A DNA stretch of 64,000 bases from Parvibacter caecicola. GTDB lineage: Bacteria > Actinomycetota > Coriobacteriia > Coriobacteriales > Eggerthellaceae. Positions 9,210-17,655 of the stretch are shown piece by piece (the stretch's first letter is position 1; the number at the start of each line of letters is the position of its first letter). The notes below the pieces were generated by a model that was not told the DNA's origin, searched no databases, and worked only from the letters and a program-made list of their open reading frames with translations. The stretch covers positions 1 through 64,000 of the forward strand of contig NZ_QIBY01000003.1 in assembly GCF_003725335.1 (NCBI RefSeq), given 5' to 3'. Made by a program: the position numbers and the translations under genes.

Positions 9210-10420
9210 GCAACTTCCCCGATGGTCTCCATGAATGCCGCCGCGATCGCGTCCACTTCCTCATCGGTCAGCAGGGTGTGCAACGGCAACGTGATCTCAT
9301 TTTCGTAATGGGCCTTCGCGTTGGGGTATGCGGCAATATCGAACCCGAGCTCCTTATAGGCAGTCAGCAGCGGCAAGGGCTTGTAGTGCACATTCGTCGC
9401 CACGCCCTTCTCCCCCATCTTTTCAATAATGGCGTTTCGCTGCTCGAGCGTAATTCCCGGCACACGACAAATGTACAAATGCCCCGAGGATTGGCGTTCC
9501 GCCACATAATGCGGCAGAGGCTGTATGCCAGCAGCGAGCAATGCGCCGTCATAGCGCTCAATCAGCTCCTTGCGCCGCCGCAGCATTTCCGGATACCGCT
9601 TAAGCTGCACCAAACCTAAAGCCGCCTGAATGTCCGTCATATTGCATTTGTACCACGGCCCCAAAATGTCATACTCCCATGCGCCTTTCTTGGTTTTGGC
9701 CAGGGCATCCTTCGATTGCCCATGCAAAGATAGCAGCTGGAACTGCTTGTAAACGGCCTCGTTGTCAACACCATCCGGCAGATTCCAGGTCACGCAACCG
9801 CCCTCAGCGGTAGTGAGGTTCTTTACCGCATGAAAAGAAAAGGAGGAGAAATCGGCAATCGCGCCAACCTTGCGACCCCGATATTCCGCCCCGAAAGCAT
9901 GGGCCGTATCAGCGCATATTGCCACACGGCCAATCGCCTTTTGCAAATCATTGGCAGGGCTGAACAGGGACTTTTTGCGCTCTACTATTTCGAATATCGC
10001 GTCATAATCACAAGGAACGCCGCCTAGATCGACGGGCATTATCGCCTTAGTATTCTCAGTGATAGCCTCGGAGAGCTTTTCGTAGTCCATCTCAAAAGAA
10101 TCAGAGGCGCAATCTACCAAAACAAGCGTAGCACCCACGTGGCACACCACAGAGGCACTAGCGGTATAGGTGTAGGCGGGCACAATCACCTCGTCCCCAG
10201 GCCCAATACCCAAAACGCGCAAAGCCATCTCGGCGCAAGCAGTCTGGGAATTGAGGCAGACGCTCTTTTCAACGCCGATATAGTCGGCAATGCGTCGCTC
10301 GAATTCCTTGACCCGAGGACCCGTAGTGATCCACCCCGACCTTAGGGCATCAGCCACCTCCACTATCTCTTCTTCGGTAATATCAGGTGGAGAAAAAGAA
10401 ACATTGAGCGTCTTTGCCAT
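9206..10420 (-). CDS. DegT/DnrJ/EryC1/StrS-type sugar aminotransferase
   Basis: A PLP-dependent aminotransferase of about 404 residues for nucleotide-linked 4-keto sugars. The PLP lysine is in SFHAVKNLTTAEGG, preceded by ICADTAHAFGAEYRG, and the N-terminal SGWITTGPRVKEFE is typical of PglE/ArnB-type enzymes. I place the start at 10420 (MAKTLNVSF), which has AAGGA eight bases upstream, rather than three codons earlier. It lies 14 bases after the dehydratase gene and overlaps the next gene by 4 bases, so product channelling from dehydratase to aminotransferase to PglC-like transferase is likely. Confidence 0.9.
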   Translation of the reverse strand: MAKTLNVSFSPPDITEEEIVEVADALRSGWITTGPRVKEFERRIADYIGVEKSVCLNSQTACAEMALRVLGIGPGDEVIVPAYTYTASASVVCHVGATLVLVDCASDSFEMDYEKLSEAITENTKAIMPVDLGGVPCDYDAIFEIVERKKSLFSPANDLQKAIGRVAICADTAHAFGAEYRGRKVGAIADFSSFSFHAVKNLTTAEGGCVTWNLPDGVDNEAVYKQFQLLSLHGQSKDALAKTKKGAWEYDILGPWYKCNMTDIQAALGLVQLKRYPEMLRRRKELIERYDGALLAAGIQPLPHYVAERQSSGHLYICRVPGITLEQRNAIIEKMGEKGVATNVHYKPLPLLTAYKELGFDIAAYPNAKAHYENEITLPLHTLLTDEEVDAIAAAFMETIGEVA

Positions 10421-10434
10421 CTTCCGCATCCTTC

Positions 10435-12303
10435 TTAACGAAATTCCGGGGTGTACGTAGGTACGGCTTTCTGTAGCGCCACCTTTATCTCATCGTTAGA
10501 CAGCTCGAGCGAGCCTTCCAGCAGGTCCAACCTTTGCGGCACTTGCTCAACCTCGGGCCGAATGCCCTGGATAACCGTGATGGACCCGTTCGCCGTGGGG
10601 GCAGTAGGCTCATCGGTCATACTCAGCTCTTCATATAGCTTTTCGCCTGGGCGCAAACCCGTCACTTTAATCTCAATATCCTCCCCAACTGTCAGGCCGG
10701 AAAGGCGAATAAGGTTCTCGGCCAGATCATAAATGCGAACCGGCTCTCCCATATCGAGCACGAAAATCTCGCCACCTTTAGCCAAGGCGCCAGCGGTAAT
10801 CACGAGACGAGCCGCTTCGGGGATGGTCATGAAGTAGCGCGTAATGTCTTTATGGGTAACCGTAATGGGGCCACCGTTTTTGAGCTGCCGCTTGAACAGC
10901 GGAATTACGCTGCCGTGGCTGCCCAACACATTGCCAAACCTCACAGATGCAAACACTGTCTGAGAATCCGCCGCAAAATGCTGCACTACCATTTCGCACA
11001 TACGCTTTGTTGCCCCCATGACATTTGCGGGGTTCACCGCTTTGTCGGTGGAGATGAGGATGAAGTGGCTGCACCCACGCTCGTCCGCCATGCGAGCCAC
11101 ATTCAAAGTGCCAAAAACATTGTTCTCTATGGCTTCACGAGCGTTCGTTTCCATAAGAGGAACGTGCTTGTGCGCTGCTGCATGGAAAATCACTTGGGGC
11201 TTATGGCGGTCAAACACTTCCTCCAAGGCGGGCATATGGGTAATCGACCCTATTTCGGTAACCACCTCAATGCCAGCTTCCAGGGCCTGCGGACGAATTT
11301 CATGGAAAAGCTCGTAGACGGTATTCTCGTAGATGTCGAAAAGAACTATCTTGCCTGGCTTCGCCGGAAGCAGCTGACGAACGAGCTCGCTGCCGATAGA
11401 CCCGCCGCCACCCGTAACAAGCACCGTTTTGCCCGTCAAGTAGTCCCCCACCAACGACTCGTCGAGAGCCACCTCTTCCCGCGCCAGCAGGTCCGGCACC
11501 TCAACATCGCGCAGCACAATGCGCCCAAGCTGGCTTTCGGGAATGTCCTTTATCTGGTCGGGCACCGTAAGCACCTTGCAGCCAGTTTCAATGCAGTAAT
11601 CGTAGATGCGTTTTTTCTCCTTGCGCGATGCCGCAGGGGTGGCAACGACGATTTGCTCGATTTGGTTCGCGGCACAAACAGAAGGGATGTCTGCACACGA
11701 GCCCAAAACCTTAACGCCGTGAATGCGCCTCCCCACCTTTTTGGGATCATCGTCAACATACGCCACAGGGCAACCGGGTATATCGTCATTGCCCGCCAGC
11801 ATACGATTAACAACCAAACTCCCGCTTTCACCAGCACCCACAACAAGAGTGCGGGGTAGGCCCTCGCCCTGAACCCCCAGAAAAGACCAACTGCGCTGGC
11901 GGGAGTTCACACGGATAAGGAATCGCGAGAGGGCGCATATCACAAATAAAATGGCCCAAGCTGAAATATAAACACGGAAGGGCATGCGCGTTGGAAACAA
12001 CGCCATACTGAGCACATCGCCAATAAGAGAGCCCACTAAGGTGGCGACAACTATGCGAGCCGCATCATCAACGCTCGCATACTCCCACATGCTGTTGTAC
12101 ATGCGAAAACACGCAAAAACTACCACGTTCACAAGGGCAATAAGCACGACTTGGCTAATAAATAGACCCGATTCCAAGTTAATCTCGGTTGCATTAGTAC
12201 CCCATGCAGCAATAAGAAAGGCTGCAATTGTGGCAACCACATCGATAATAACCAGAGGAAATGTCCGGACAATGACTCTCATTCTTTTTTCGGCTTTCGC
12301 CAT
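10435..12303 (-). CDS. Membrane-bound UDP-GlcNAc 4,6-dehydratase, FlaA1/PglF/CapD family
   Basis: A 622-residue protein with four N-terminal membrane helices (about residues 10-130), a CoA-binding-like Rossmann segment, and a C-terminal SDR domain. VTGGGGSIGSE binds NAD; the active-site region reads ISTDKAVNPANVMGATKRM, where the usual SDR Tyr is replaced by Met as in PglF. The HAAAHKHVPLME motif is also typical. It converts UDP-GlcNAc to the 4-keto-6-deoxy sugar used by the downstream aminotransferase. It is the second gene of the minus-strand operon, 31 bases after the Wzz-like gene. Confidence 0.9.
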   Translation of the reverse strand: MAKAEKRMRVIVRTFPLVIIDVVATIAAFLIAAWGTNATEINLESGLFISQVVLIALVNVVVFACFRMYNSMWEYASVDDAARIVVATLVGSLIGDVLSMALFPTRMPFRVYISAWAILFVICALSRFLIRVNSRQRSWSFLGVQGEGLPRTLVVGAGESGSLVVNRMLAGNDDIPGCPVAYVDDDPKKVGRRIHGVKVLGSCADIPSVCAANQIEQIVVATPAASRKEKKRIYDYCIETGCKVLTVPDQIKDIPESQLGRIVLRDVEVPDLLAREEVALDESLVGDYLTGKTVLVTGGGGSIGSELVRQLLPAKPGKIVLFDIYENTVYELFHEIRPQALEAGIEVVTEIGSITHMPALEEVFDRHKPQVIFHAAAHKHVPLMETNAREAIENNVFGTLNVARMADERGCSHFILISTDKAVNPANVMGATKRMCEMVVQHFAADSQTVFASVRFGNVLGSHGSVIPLFKRQLKNGGPITVTHKDITRYFMTIPEAARLVITAGALAKGGEIFVLDMGEPVRIYDLAENLIRLSGLTVGEDIEIKVTGLRPGEKLYEELSMTDEPTAPTANGSITVIQGIRPEVEQVPQRLDLLEGSLELSNDEIKVALQKAVPTYTPEFR

Positions 12304-12334
12304 TTCCCGCCTCTTTCGCCAAAATCGCTTGCGA

Positions 12335-13345
12335 CTAAATCAACGCAATCCCAATAACATTGGCACGAGCAAGCTCAAGCTCTTCCAGCGACAGCATCAA
12401 GCTCTTGGCGCTGTCCTTCCAACGCGCCACGCACACCAAAGTCGCATCGGCATTCTGGACCTCAAAATAACCCGCAGCATTGGAAGAGAGCGGGGAGACA
12501 AAGAGGACTTCTGTGCTATCCCCCGATGCCTTAAATAGCGAAGCAAGCTGCTGCGAAAAAGCTTGCCCCTGCTCGTTTCCGGAAATAACACAGAGCTTTG
12601 GCGGAACCCCGCCCAGCGCCGTCAGCACATTAGCGCGAGCTAACTCCACACCTGAAACACCACCGCATCCGTTAACAATCGGATGATTTGTTGCCTCTTC
12701 AACATCCCGGCGTGTCTTGATAGGACACTTCACCGAATCAATCATGACCAAGACGAAGACCACGGCAATCAACCCACCGATAAAGCCAAAGACCGCATAC
12801 TTCACTACGCTGGTGGGGGCCGTATTCAGGGCAGCCGTCGCTGGCGCAACGGTGTAAATACAAGCATCGAGAGCTGCGGCCTTCGAACTCACGGCTTCTT
12901 GGCTGGGGGACCCCAAGTCCGTAGAGGAGGCACCTTCATCCCTAAAAACATTTGCCTGCTCGGCAAGCTTCTCCTTCATCAATTCCATCGTAGCACTTGC
13001 GGCGCTATTTGCAGCATGCTCGGCTTCACCCGCGCCAGAAGCCGTAGCGGTAAACTTCACGGACTGGGCCTTATCGTCAACTGCAACTTTTACGGCAACG
13101 CCGTCATCCTCAAGGGAGATGATGGCGTTTTGCGCTACGGAGCTCAACAAGAGAGTGAGGTTTGTCGCGGAGAGCGAGTCAGTGATGTCGACAACCGAAA
13201 GAGAGGCCGACGCTGAATAACTTGCCTCCTTGCTCGCATCGCGCACTACAACAAAGGTCCCACCTAGAAGGGCGCATAACACAGGAACGATTATCACCCA
13301 TTTAAGATAGTGTCTAAGCAAGAGTATGAAGTCGTTTAGGGTCAT
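12335..13345 (-). CDS. Wzz-like chain-length protein fused to a degenerate BY-kinase-like domain
   Basis: A 336-residue protein. Residues 1-40 hold an N-terminal membrane helix preceded by TLNDFILLLRHYLKW, then an extracytoplasmic part to about 180, and a second helix near 185-205 (AVFGFIGGLIAVVFVLV), the topology of polysaccharide co-polymerases. After it, the cytoplasmic part looks like a CpsD/Wzc kinase domain: LCVISGNEQGQAFSQQLASL sits where Walker A should be, and LELARANVIGIAL matches the last strand. The Gly-Lys-Ser/Thr of Walker A and a C-terminal Tyr cluster are missing, so it cannot be an active tyrosine kinase. First gene of the operon, with GAGGAG upstream of the ATG. Confidence 0.75.
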   Translation of the reverse strand: MTLNDFILLLRHYLKWVIIVPVLCALLGGTFVVVRDASKEASYSASASLSVVDITDSLSATNLTLLLSSVAQNAIISLEDDGVAVKVAVDDKAQSVKFTATASGAGEAEHAANSAASATMELMKEKLAEQANVFRDEGASSTDLGSPSQEAVSSKAAALDACIYTVAPATAALNTAPTSVVKYAVFGFIGGLIAVVFVLVMIDSVKCPIKTRRDVEEATNHPIVNGCGGVSGVELARANVLTALGGVPPKLCVISGNEQGQAFSQQLASLFKASGDSTEVLFVSPLSSNAAGYFEVQNADATLVCVARWKDSAKSLMLSLEELELARANVIGIALI

Positions 13346-13605
13346 TCGAGATTCTCCTCGTCTTTAGGCATAACGCTTTAATTTTAAAGCAAAAGCCGCC
13401 ACGCGCGTAGTCAGCAACAGAAAACAAGGCAAATAACATGCGGCTAACCACGAGCCCCGATTAGAAACCTCTAGATGGCGAGAATGGCCTCAAGCAACGA
13501 CGGTAAATCACATTCGCAAGCAAACTCGGCGACATCAACACGCACACCGGGCTTGCTGGAAAATCATTGACTTTAGACGGCGAAAAGAAATCCACAATTG
13601 TTGCC

Positions 13606-14856
13606 CTAGCAACGCCGCCGACAAAACGTGTCGGTTAGACAGCTTCCTCCAGAACGCCCGACTAAGTCCCCAATTGCCCCATTCCTACCCACGCAAAACC
13701 CAAGAGCCATAAAAATACATAATGGGACGCACGTAACGTGTTCGGTAACCCCAAGAACAAGAAAAGCCCCTAAGCATGCCGAAACCAATGCGGTTTCGTA
13801 CTTCTGCCGAGAAAAAAACAGCCCTCTACCAACCACAATGCAAATCGCCAAAGCAAATACTAGACCAATAATGCCGCCATTATACAGAACGTCTAGTATG
13901 GCATTGTGCCCCGTCGTAATCCGAGGGTCATAAGACACTATCGGGCTCGGGTTCCCACAGTAGCCAATCAGCAAATGAGCCGGATCGCCCATGAGCCCGA
14001 AAATTGCATCCCAAATCTGCACCCGCCCGGAGAAGGATAGGTCTTTGTGAAGGACACCTGCAATAAAGGGCTCGAAAACGAATTGCAGCCTTAGAACTAC
14101 TATAGATAAAAAAACAATAATGTACGTAGCGGCATATACCCCTATGTTCAGCATTTTTCTCACCGCCCGCTTTTGCACCGCAAGCAGCAAAACAATGAGA
14201 AGCACGAAAGCAACTTCGCCAGTAGCCGAAGGGGCAACCCAGCTTTGAGCCAAGCAGAGAGGGACTATCATTACAGTCCTTAAGCTGCAGCGCCGCCCTT
14301 GTCCCGCATCAATTAGCACGGAGGATCCAATCGCCGCAACAAAAAAACGGGGAAACCCATTACGATTCCCTAAAAGGCCGGAATACCAGTTGGTGTGCCA
14401 CATCTTTGTCCCCGACGGGAAAGCCAGCATTCCCACCAAATTAATTAGGAGGTAGCTGACAGATACAATCAAAACGGCCCAAAGGAGCTGCTTTTTGCAG
14501 GTTCCGAACAGCGCCCTGACCAGGAGCATTGAGGCAACCATGGGGAGATATGTCCGCGCGCAGACCCAGAGGCTTGCATCCATGAGCAGCGTTGAGAGCA
14601 TCATGACGAGCCAGTAGGCGATCGCCAGAAGTCCGAACACGTCAATGCGCACTTTCCAAAAGTACAAGGCGAAGCAGATGGCGATGGCGATATACGTGCC
14701 CCGCCGAATAACCGGCTTCCAGAACCACGCGTATACCAAGCTGTCGGGAGGACAGAGGAAAAACAGCAGCAGCACAAGCCCTGCGGTTACGAGCGCAAAG
14801 CGCATTAGCTGCCTTCGTCTCTCCTGGAGCACTTTCCCGCCTTTCTTGACAAACAA
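13606..14856 (-). CDS. O-antigen ligase / Wzy polymerase family membrane protein
   Basis: A 416-residue protein with about ten hydrophobic segments and a large loop before the end. The loop contains ITTGHNAILDVLYNGGIIGL, the Wzy_C/WaaL signature in which the His is functionally important. It would polymerise or ligate the lipid-linked glycan. The first residues (MFVKKGGKVLQERRRQ) are positively charged, and an internal Met at about residue 18 is an alternative start. It reads away from the divergent GT2/TagF fusion and ends 260 bases before the Wzz operon. Confidence 0.8.
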   Translation of the reverse strand: MFVKKGGKVLQERRRQLMRFALVTAGLVLLLFFLCPPDSLVYAWFWKPVIRRGTYIAIAICFALYFWKVRIDVFGLLAIAYWLVMMLSTLLMDASLWVCARTYLPMVASMLLVRALFGTCKKQLLWAVLIVSVSYLLINLVGMLAFPSGTKMWHTNWYSGLLGNRNGFPRFFVAAIGSSVLIDAGQGRRCSLRTVMIVPLCLAQSWVAPSATGEVAFVLLIVLLLAVQKRAVRKMLNIGVYAATYIIVFLSIVVLRLQFVFEPFIAGVLHKDLSFSGRVQIWDAIFGLMGDPAHLLIGYCGNPSPIVSYDPRITTGHNAILDVLYNGGIIGLVFALAICIVVGRGLFFSRQKYETALVSACLGAFLVLGVTEHVTCVPLCIFMALGFCVGRNGAIGDLVGRSGGSCLTDTFCRRRC

Positions 14857-15029
14857 ACGAATGATACCAATATCGCCGCCCTCCGAACCCTTTTATGGGC
14901 GAATGGGCTAAGCCAGCGCCGAAGGCATTTTGGCATTAACGCAAAATAGGGAAGCCATGGCGTTCACCGCCCAGGGGGCCATTTCATGCTACCCTTTTCA
15001 CGGCAACTTCATGTCCAGAAAGGGCTCTT

Positions 15030-17555
15030 ATGAGCATTATCCCCAATTCCCTTAAGCGCAAGGCCTCAGCGCTGTTCTCCAAATCCGATGAAGGACCCAA
15101 AAAACCCGGCAGTTACCGTCCTCGATATTCCTACCTTGTAGTCTCGGCCGCTTACAACGTGGAAGGCTACCTGAGTGAGTTCTTTCAGAGCCTCTCCAAT
15201 CAGACCATCCTGAAGGAAAACCTCAAAATCATCGTGGTAGATGATGGGTCGACAGACGACACCGCCAAAGTGGTGCGGAGCTGGGCAGATCAATGCCCTG
15301 GGCAAATTGAGCTGCTGCAAAAACACAACGGCGGCCAGGCGTCCGCCAGGAATCTTGGACTAGCGCATCTTGAGGGCGACTGGGTTTGCTTCATTGACCC
15401 TGATGACTTTGTTGACCCCGATTATTTTGAAAGGGTCGACAAAGCGCTGTGCAAGCACCCCGACGCACAGCTCATTACCACCAATACGGTATTGTTCAAC
15501 GAAGACAAGCGGGAGTATTCGGATACCTACTACCTAAAGTGGTGCTTTACAAAAGGCGATACGTTCTACCTATACAACGACGAGGAAATGCCCCCTATCG
15601 TTTCCATGGCTAGCTCCCTTTTCAAAGTAAGCGAATTGAAGCGGCAAATGCTCATAGTGAGCGAAGACATCTACCCGAATTTCGAGGATGCGCATTTTGT
15701 TAACCGCTACCTCCTCGGCCTACAGAGGGGGGAAGTGGGCTACCTGCAGTCGCCGAAATACTACTATCGGCGTCGTTCTGACAGCTCGTCCACACTGGAC
15801 CGGTCGCTCACTAACCCGGACAAAATAACCCGGGTGCCTGAAAAGGGGATGCTCGACCTGCTCCAAACGGCTCAGACGATTAAAGGGCGCATTCCCGACA
15901 GCCTCAGGTTCACCATCCTTCACGATCTGGGCTCCCTTATCCGTCTATACACAAACCATCCAGAGCGGTCGGGCCAGTTTACATCCGAACAAATTGCCCA
16001 TGGCACTGCCCTCATCAGGCAACTCATCGAGCTTTGCGGTGCCGATGCGCTCTTCGCAAATCGTAACCGTAATATGGGGTTCGACCTCAAAGCCGGATCC
16101 GCTAGCTTTTTCCTGAACCAACTACCGCCCTTCCAGAAGGTGTACCTGCGAAGGGTAGACCTAGAGAAGCGGGTTCTGATCTGCCAAAGCTTTGTCGAGG
16201 CCCCATCTATAGAACTTGATGGGATCGCCGAGAAGCCTCTCGCCCAAAAGAGCGCCCCTCGGTCCTTCCTCGAACAGCATTTTTACGACAGTCACACTTT
16301 CCACGTACCTTTTCACGCAGAAAGCCAGCAACTTGCGTTCCGGTTTCCCAACGCGTGCCCAGTGACAATAGACGTCAACGGAAAGGCTTTCCCGAACGAC
16401 ACGCCCATCGGCGCTATCATAGGTGAATTTACAAAAAACTGGAGCAGGTGCAAGCCACAAAACGACACCTGGATTGTCATGGACCAGGACGACTACGCCC
16501 GGGGCAATGGCGAGCACTTCTACCGATACGTAATGAGCGAACATCCGGAACAGCGCTGCCTGTTCGCCCTCCAGAGCGGCTCTTGCGACTGGAAAAGGCT
16601 CCAAGAAGAAGGGTTCTCCCTCGTTGATACGACATCCGAGGAGTTCGAGCAGGAAGCGCGCTTAAGCTCCAGGGTGATAACAAGCAGCATCGACAACAAG
16701 GCCCTTTCACGTCTCCCTAAGGAATATCTGTTCTCCAAAGACTATGTATATCTGCAGAACGGAGTGGCAACACGCGATGAATCGGGGCGCCTCAATTCCG
16801 AACGGGCCCTCGCCCTCATGCTGACCGCCACCCCGCGCGGATACCATTCGATAACAGACGATGGCAGCAGCTACAATCTCACCAGCCAAGAGGTGCATCT
16901 TACCGGCTTTCCATATCAGGATGCGCTCCTTAGGGCGACGTCAGCGGAAAACGCTGGAGCAACCAACAGCGTTCCGGAGATAGTCATCGCCCCCACATGG
17001 CAACCCTCCTCCTGCGCGTCTTTCCTTCATCGGTGGCTGAGCGCTCTTGGAAGCGACCGCCTGGCAAAACTGGCGAAACGCGGCGTGCGAATGGCTCTCT
17101 GCCTGCCCCAAGACGCGATCAGCGATGGGGGCGCGGAAGGTCTCTCGCTGCCGTCTCACCTCGAACTGGCCACCTATGGCTGCGCTGGACAACTCCGAAA
17201 TCGCTTGCTGCACTCATCGGCGCTCGTAACCGACGATCCCTCTCTGGCACTGGATGCAGCTTACATTTTTAAGCCTGTTGTCTGCTTTTGTCCCGATGCT
17301 TCCGAGGACCTGGCCGTCGCACACCTCGTCGATCAGGGGCGACATGCCCTCGAAAACACCAGGCTTGGAACCGTAGCCACCACCGAAGACCAACTAGCCA
17401 CCCATATCGAGGCGTTAGAGAAAAACGAGTTTCAAGGATCATCCGAGTATAGAGCCCAAGCGGAAAACGCCTTCGTCTTCCGAGATGGAAAATGCTGCGA
17501 ACGCGCTTTTGAGGCCATCATGCACATGCATGACAAACCTGCGCCCGCACGGTAG
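15030..17555 (+). CDS. GT2 glycosyltransferase fused to a degenerate TagF-like domain
   Basis: An 841-residue modular protein. Residues ~30-330 are a GT2 domain with VVDDGSTDD (69-77) and FIDPDD (121-126). Residues ~345-470 form a beta-rich module also found in the next two genes. Residues ~478-841 align with CDP-glycerol glycerophosphotransferases, but the catalytic His segment reads YLQNGVATRDES where the neighbour at 17656 has FLQHGVTKDD, and the later TDYSS is TDDPS. The third domain is therefore probably inactive as a phosphotransferase. Start 15030 has AGAAAGGG upstream. It is divergent from the ligase gene and convergent with the TagF-like gene. Confidence 0.8.
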   Translation: MSIIPNSLKRKASALFSKSDEGPKKPGSYRPRYSYLVVSAAYNVEGYLSEFFQSLSNQTILKENLKIIVVDDGSTDDTAKVVRSWADQCPGQIELLQKHNGGQASARNLGLAHLEGDWVCFIDPDDFVDPDYFERVDKALCKHPDAQLITTNTVLFNEDKREYSDTYYLKWCFTKGDTFYLYNDEEMPPIVSMASSLFKVSELKRQMLIVSEDIYPNFEDAHFVNRYLLGLQRGEVGYLQSPKYYYRRRSDSSSTLDRSLTNPDKITRVPEKGMLDLLQTAQTIKGRIPDSLRFTILHDLGSLIRLYTNHPERSGQFTSEQIAHGTALIRQLIELCGADALFANRNRNMGFDLKAGSASFFLNQLPPFQKVYLRRVDLEKRVLICQSFVEAPSIELDGIAEKPLAQKSAPRSFLEQHFYDSHTFHVPFHAESQQLAFRFPNACPVTIDVNGKAFPNDTPIGAIIGEFTKNWSRCKPQNDTWIVMDQDDYARGNGEHFYRYVMSEHPEQRCLFALQSGSCDWKRLQEEGFSLVDTTSEEFEQEARLSSRVITSSIDNKALSRLPKEYLFSKDYVYLQNGVATRDESGRLNSERALALMLTATPRGYHSITDDGSSYNLTSQEVHLTGFPYQDALLRATSAENAGATNSVPEIVIAPTWQPSSCASFLHRWLSALGSDRLAKLAKRGVRMALCLPQDAISDGGAEGLSLPSHLELATYGCAGQLRNRLLHSSALVTDDPSLALDAAYIFKPVVCFCPDASEDLAVAHLVDQGRHALENTRLGTVATTEDQLATHIEALEKNEFQGSSEYRAQAENAFVFRDGKCCERAFEAIMHMHDKPAPAR

Positions 17556-17567
17556 CTTCTATGCCCT

Positions 17568-17600
17568 AAAAAACGGCCGGAGCCATCCGCTCCGGCCGCA
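17568..17600 (-). terminator. Rho-independent terminator for the TagF-like gene
   Basis: On the minus strand the inverted repeat CGGCCGGAGC / GCTCCGGCCG is followed by TTTTTT. It lies downstream of the stop at 17656. Confidence 0.75.
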
Positions 17601-17655
17601 AAGCCTCTCAACACTGTCGGACAAACCCTATAGCCCGATTTGACACCACTTCTCG

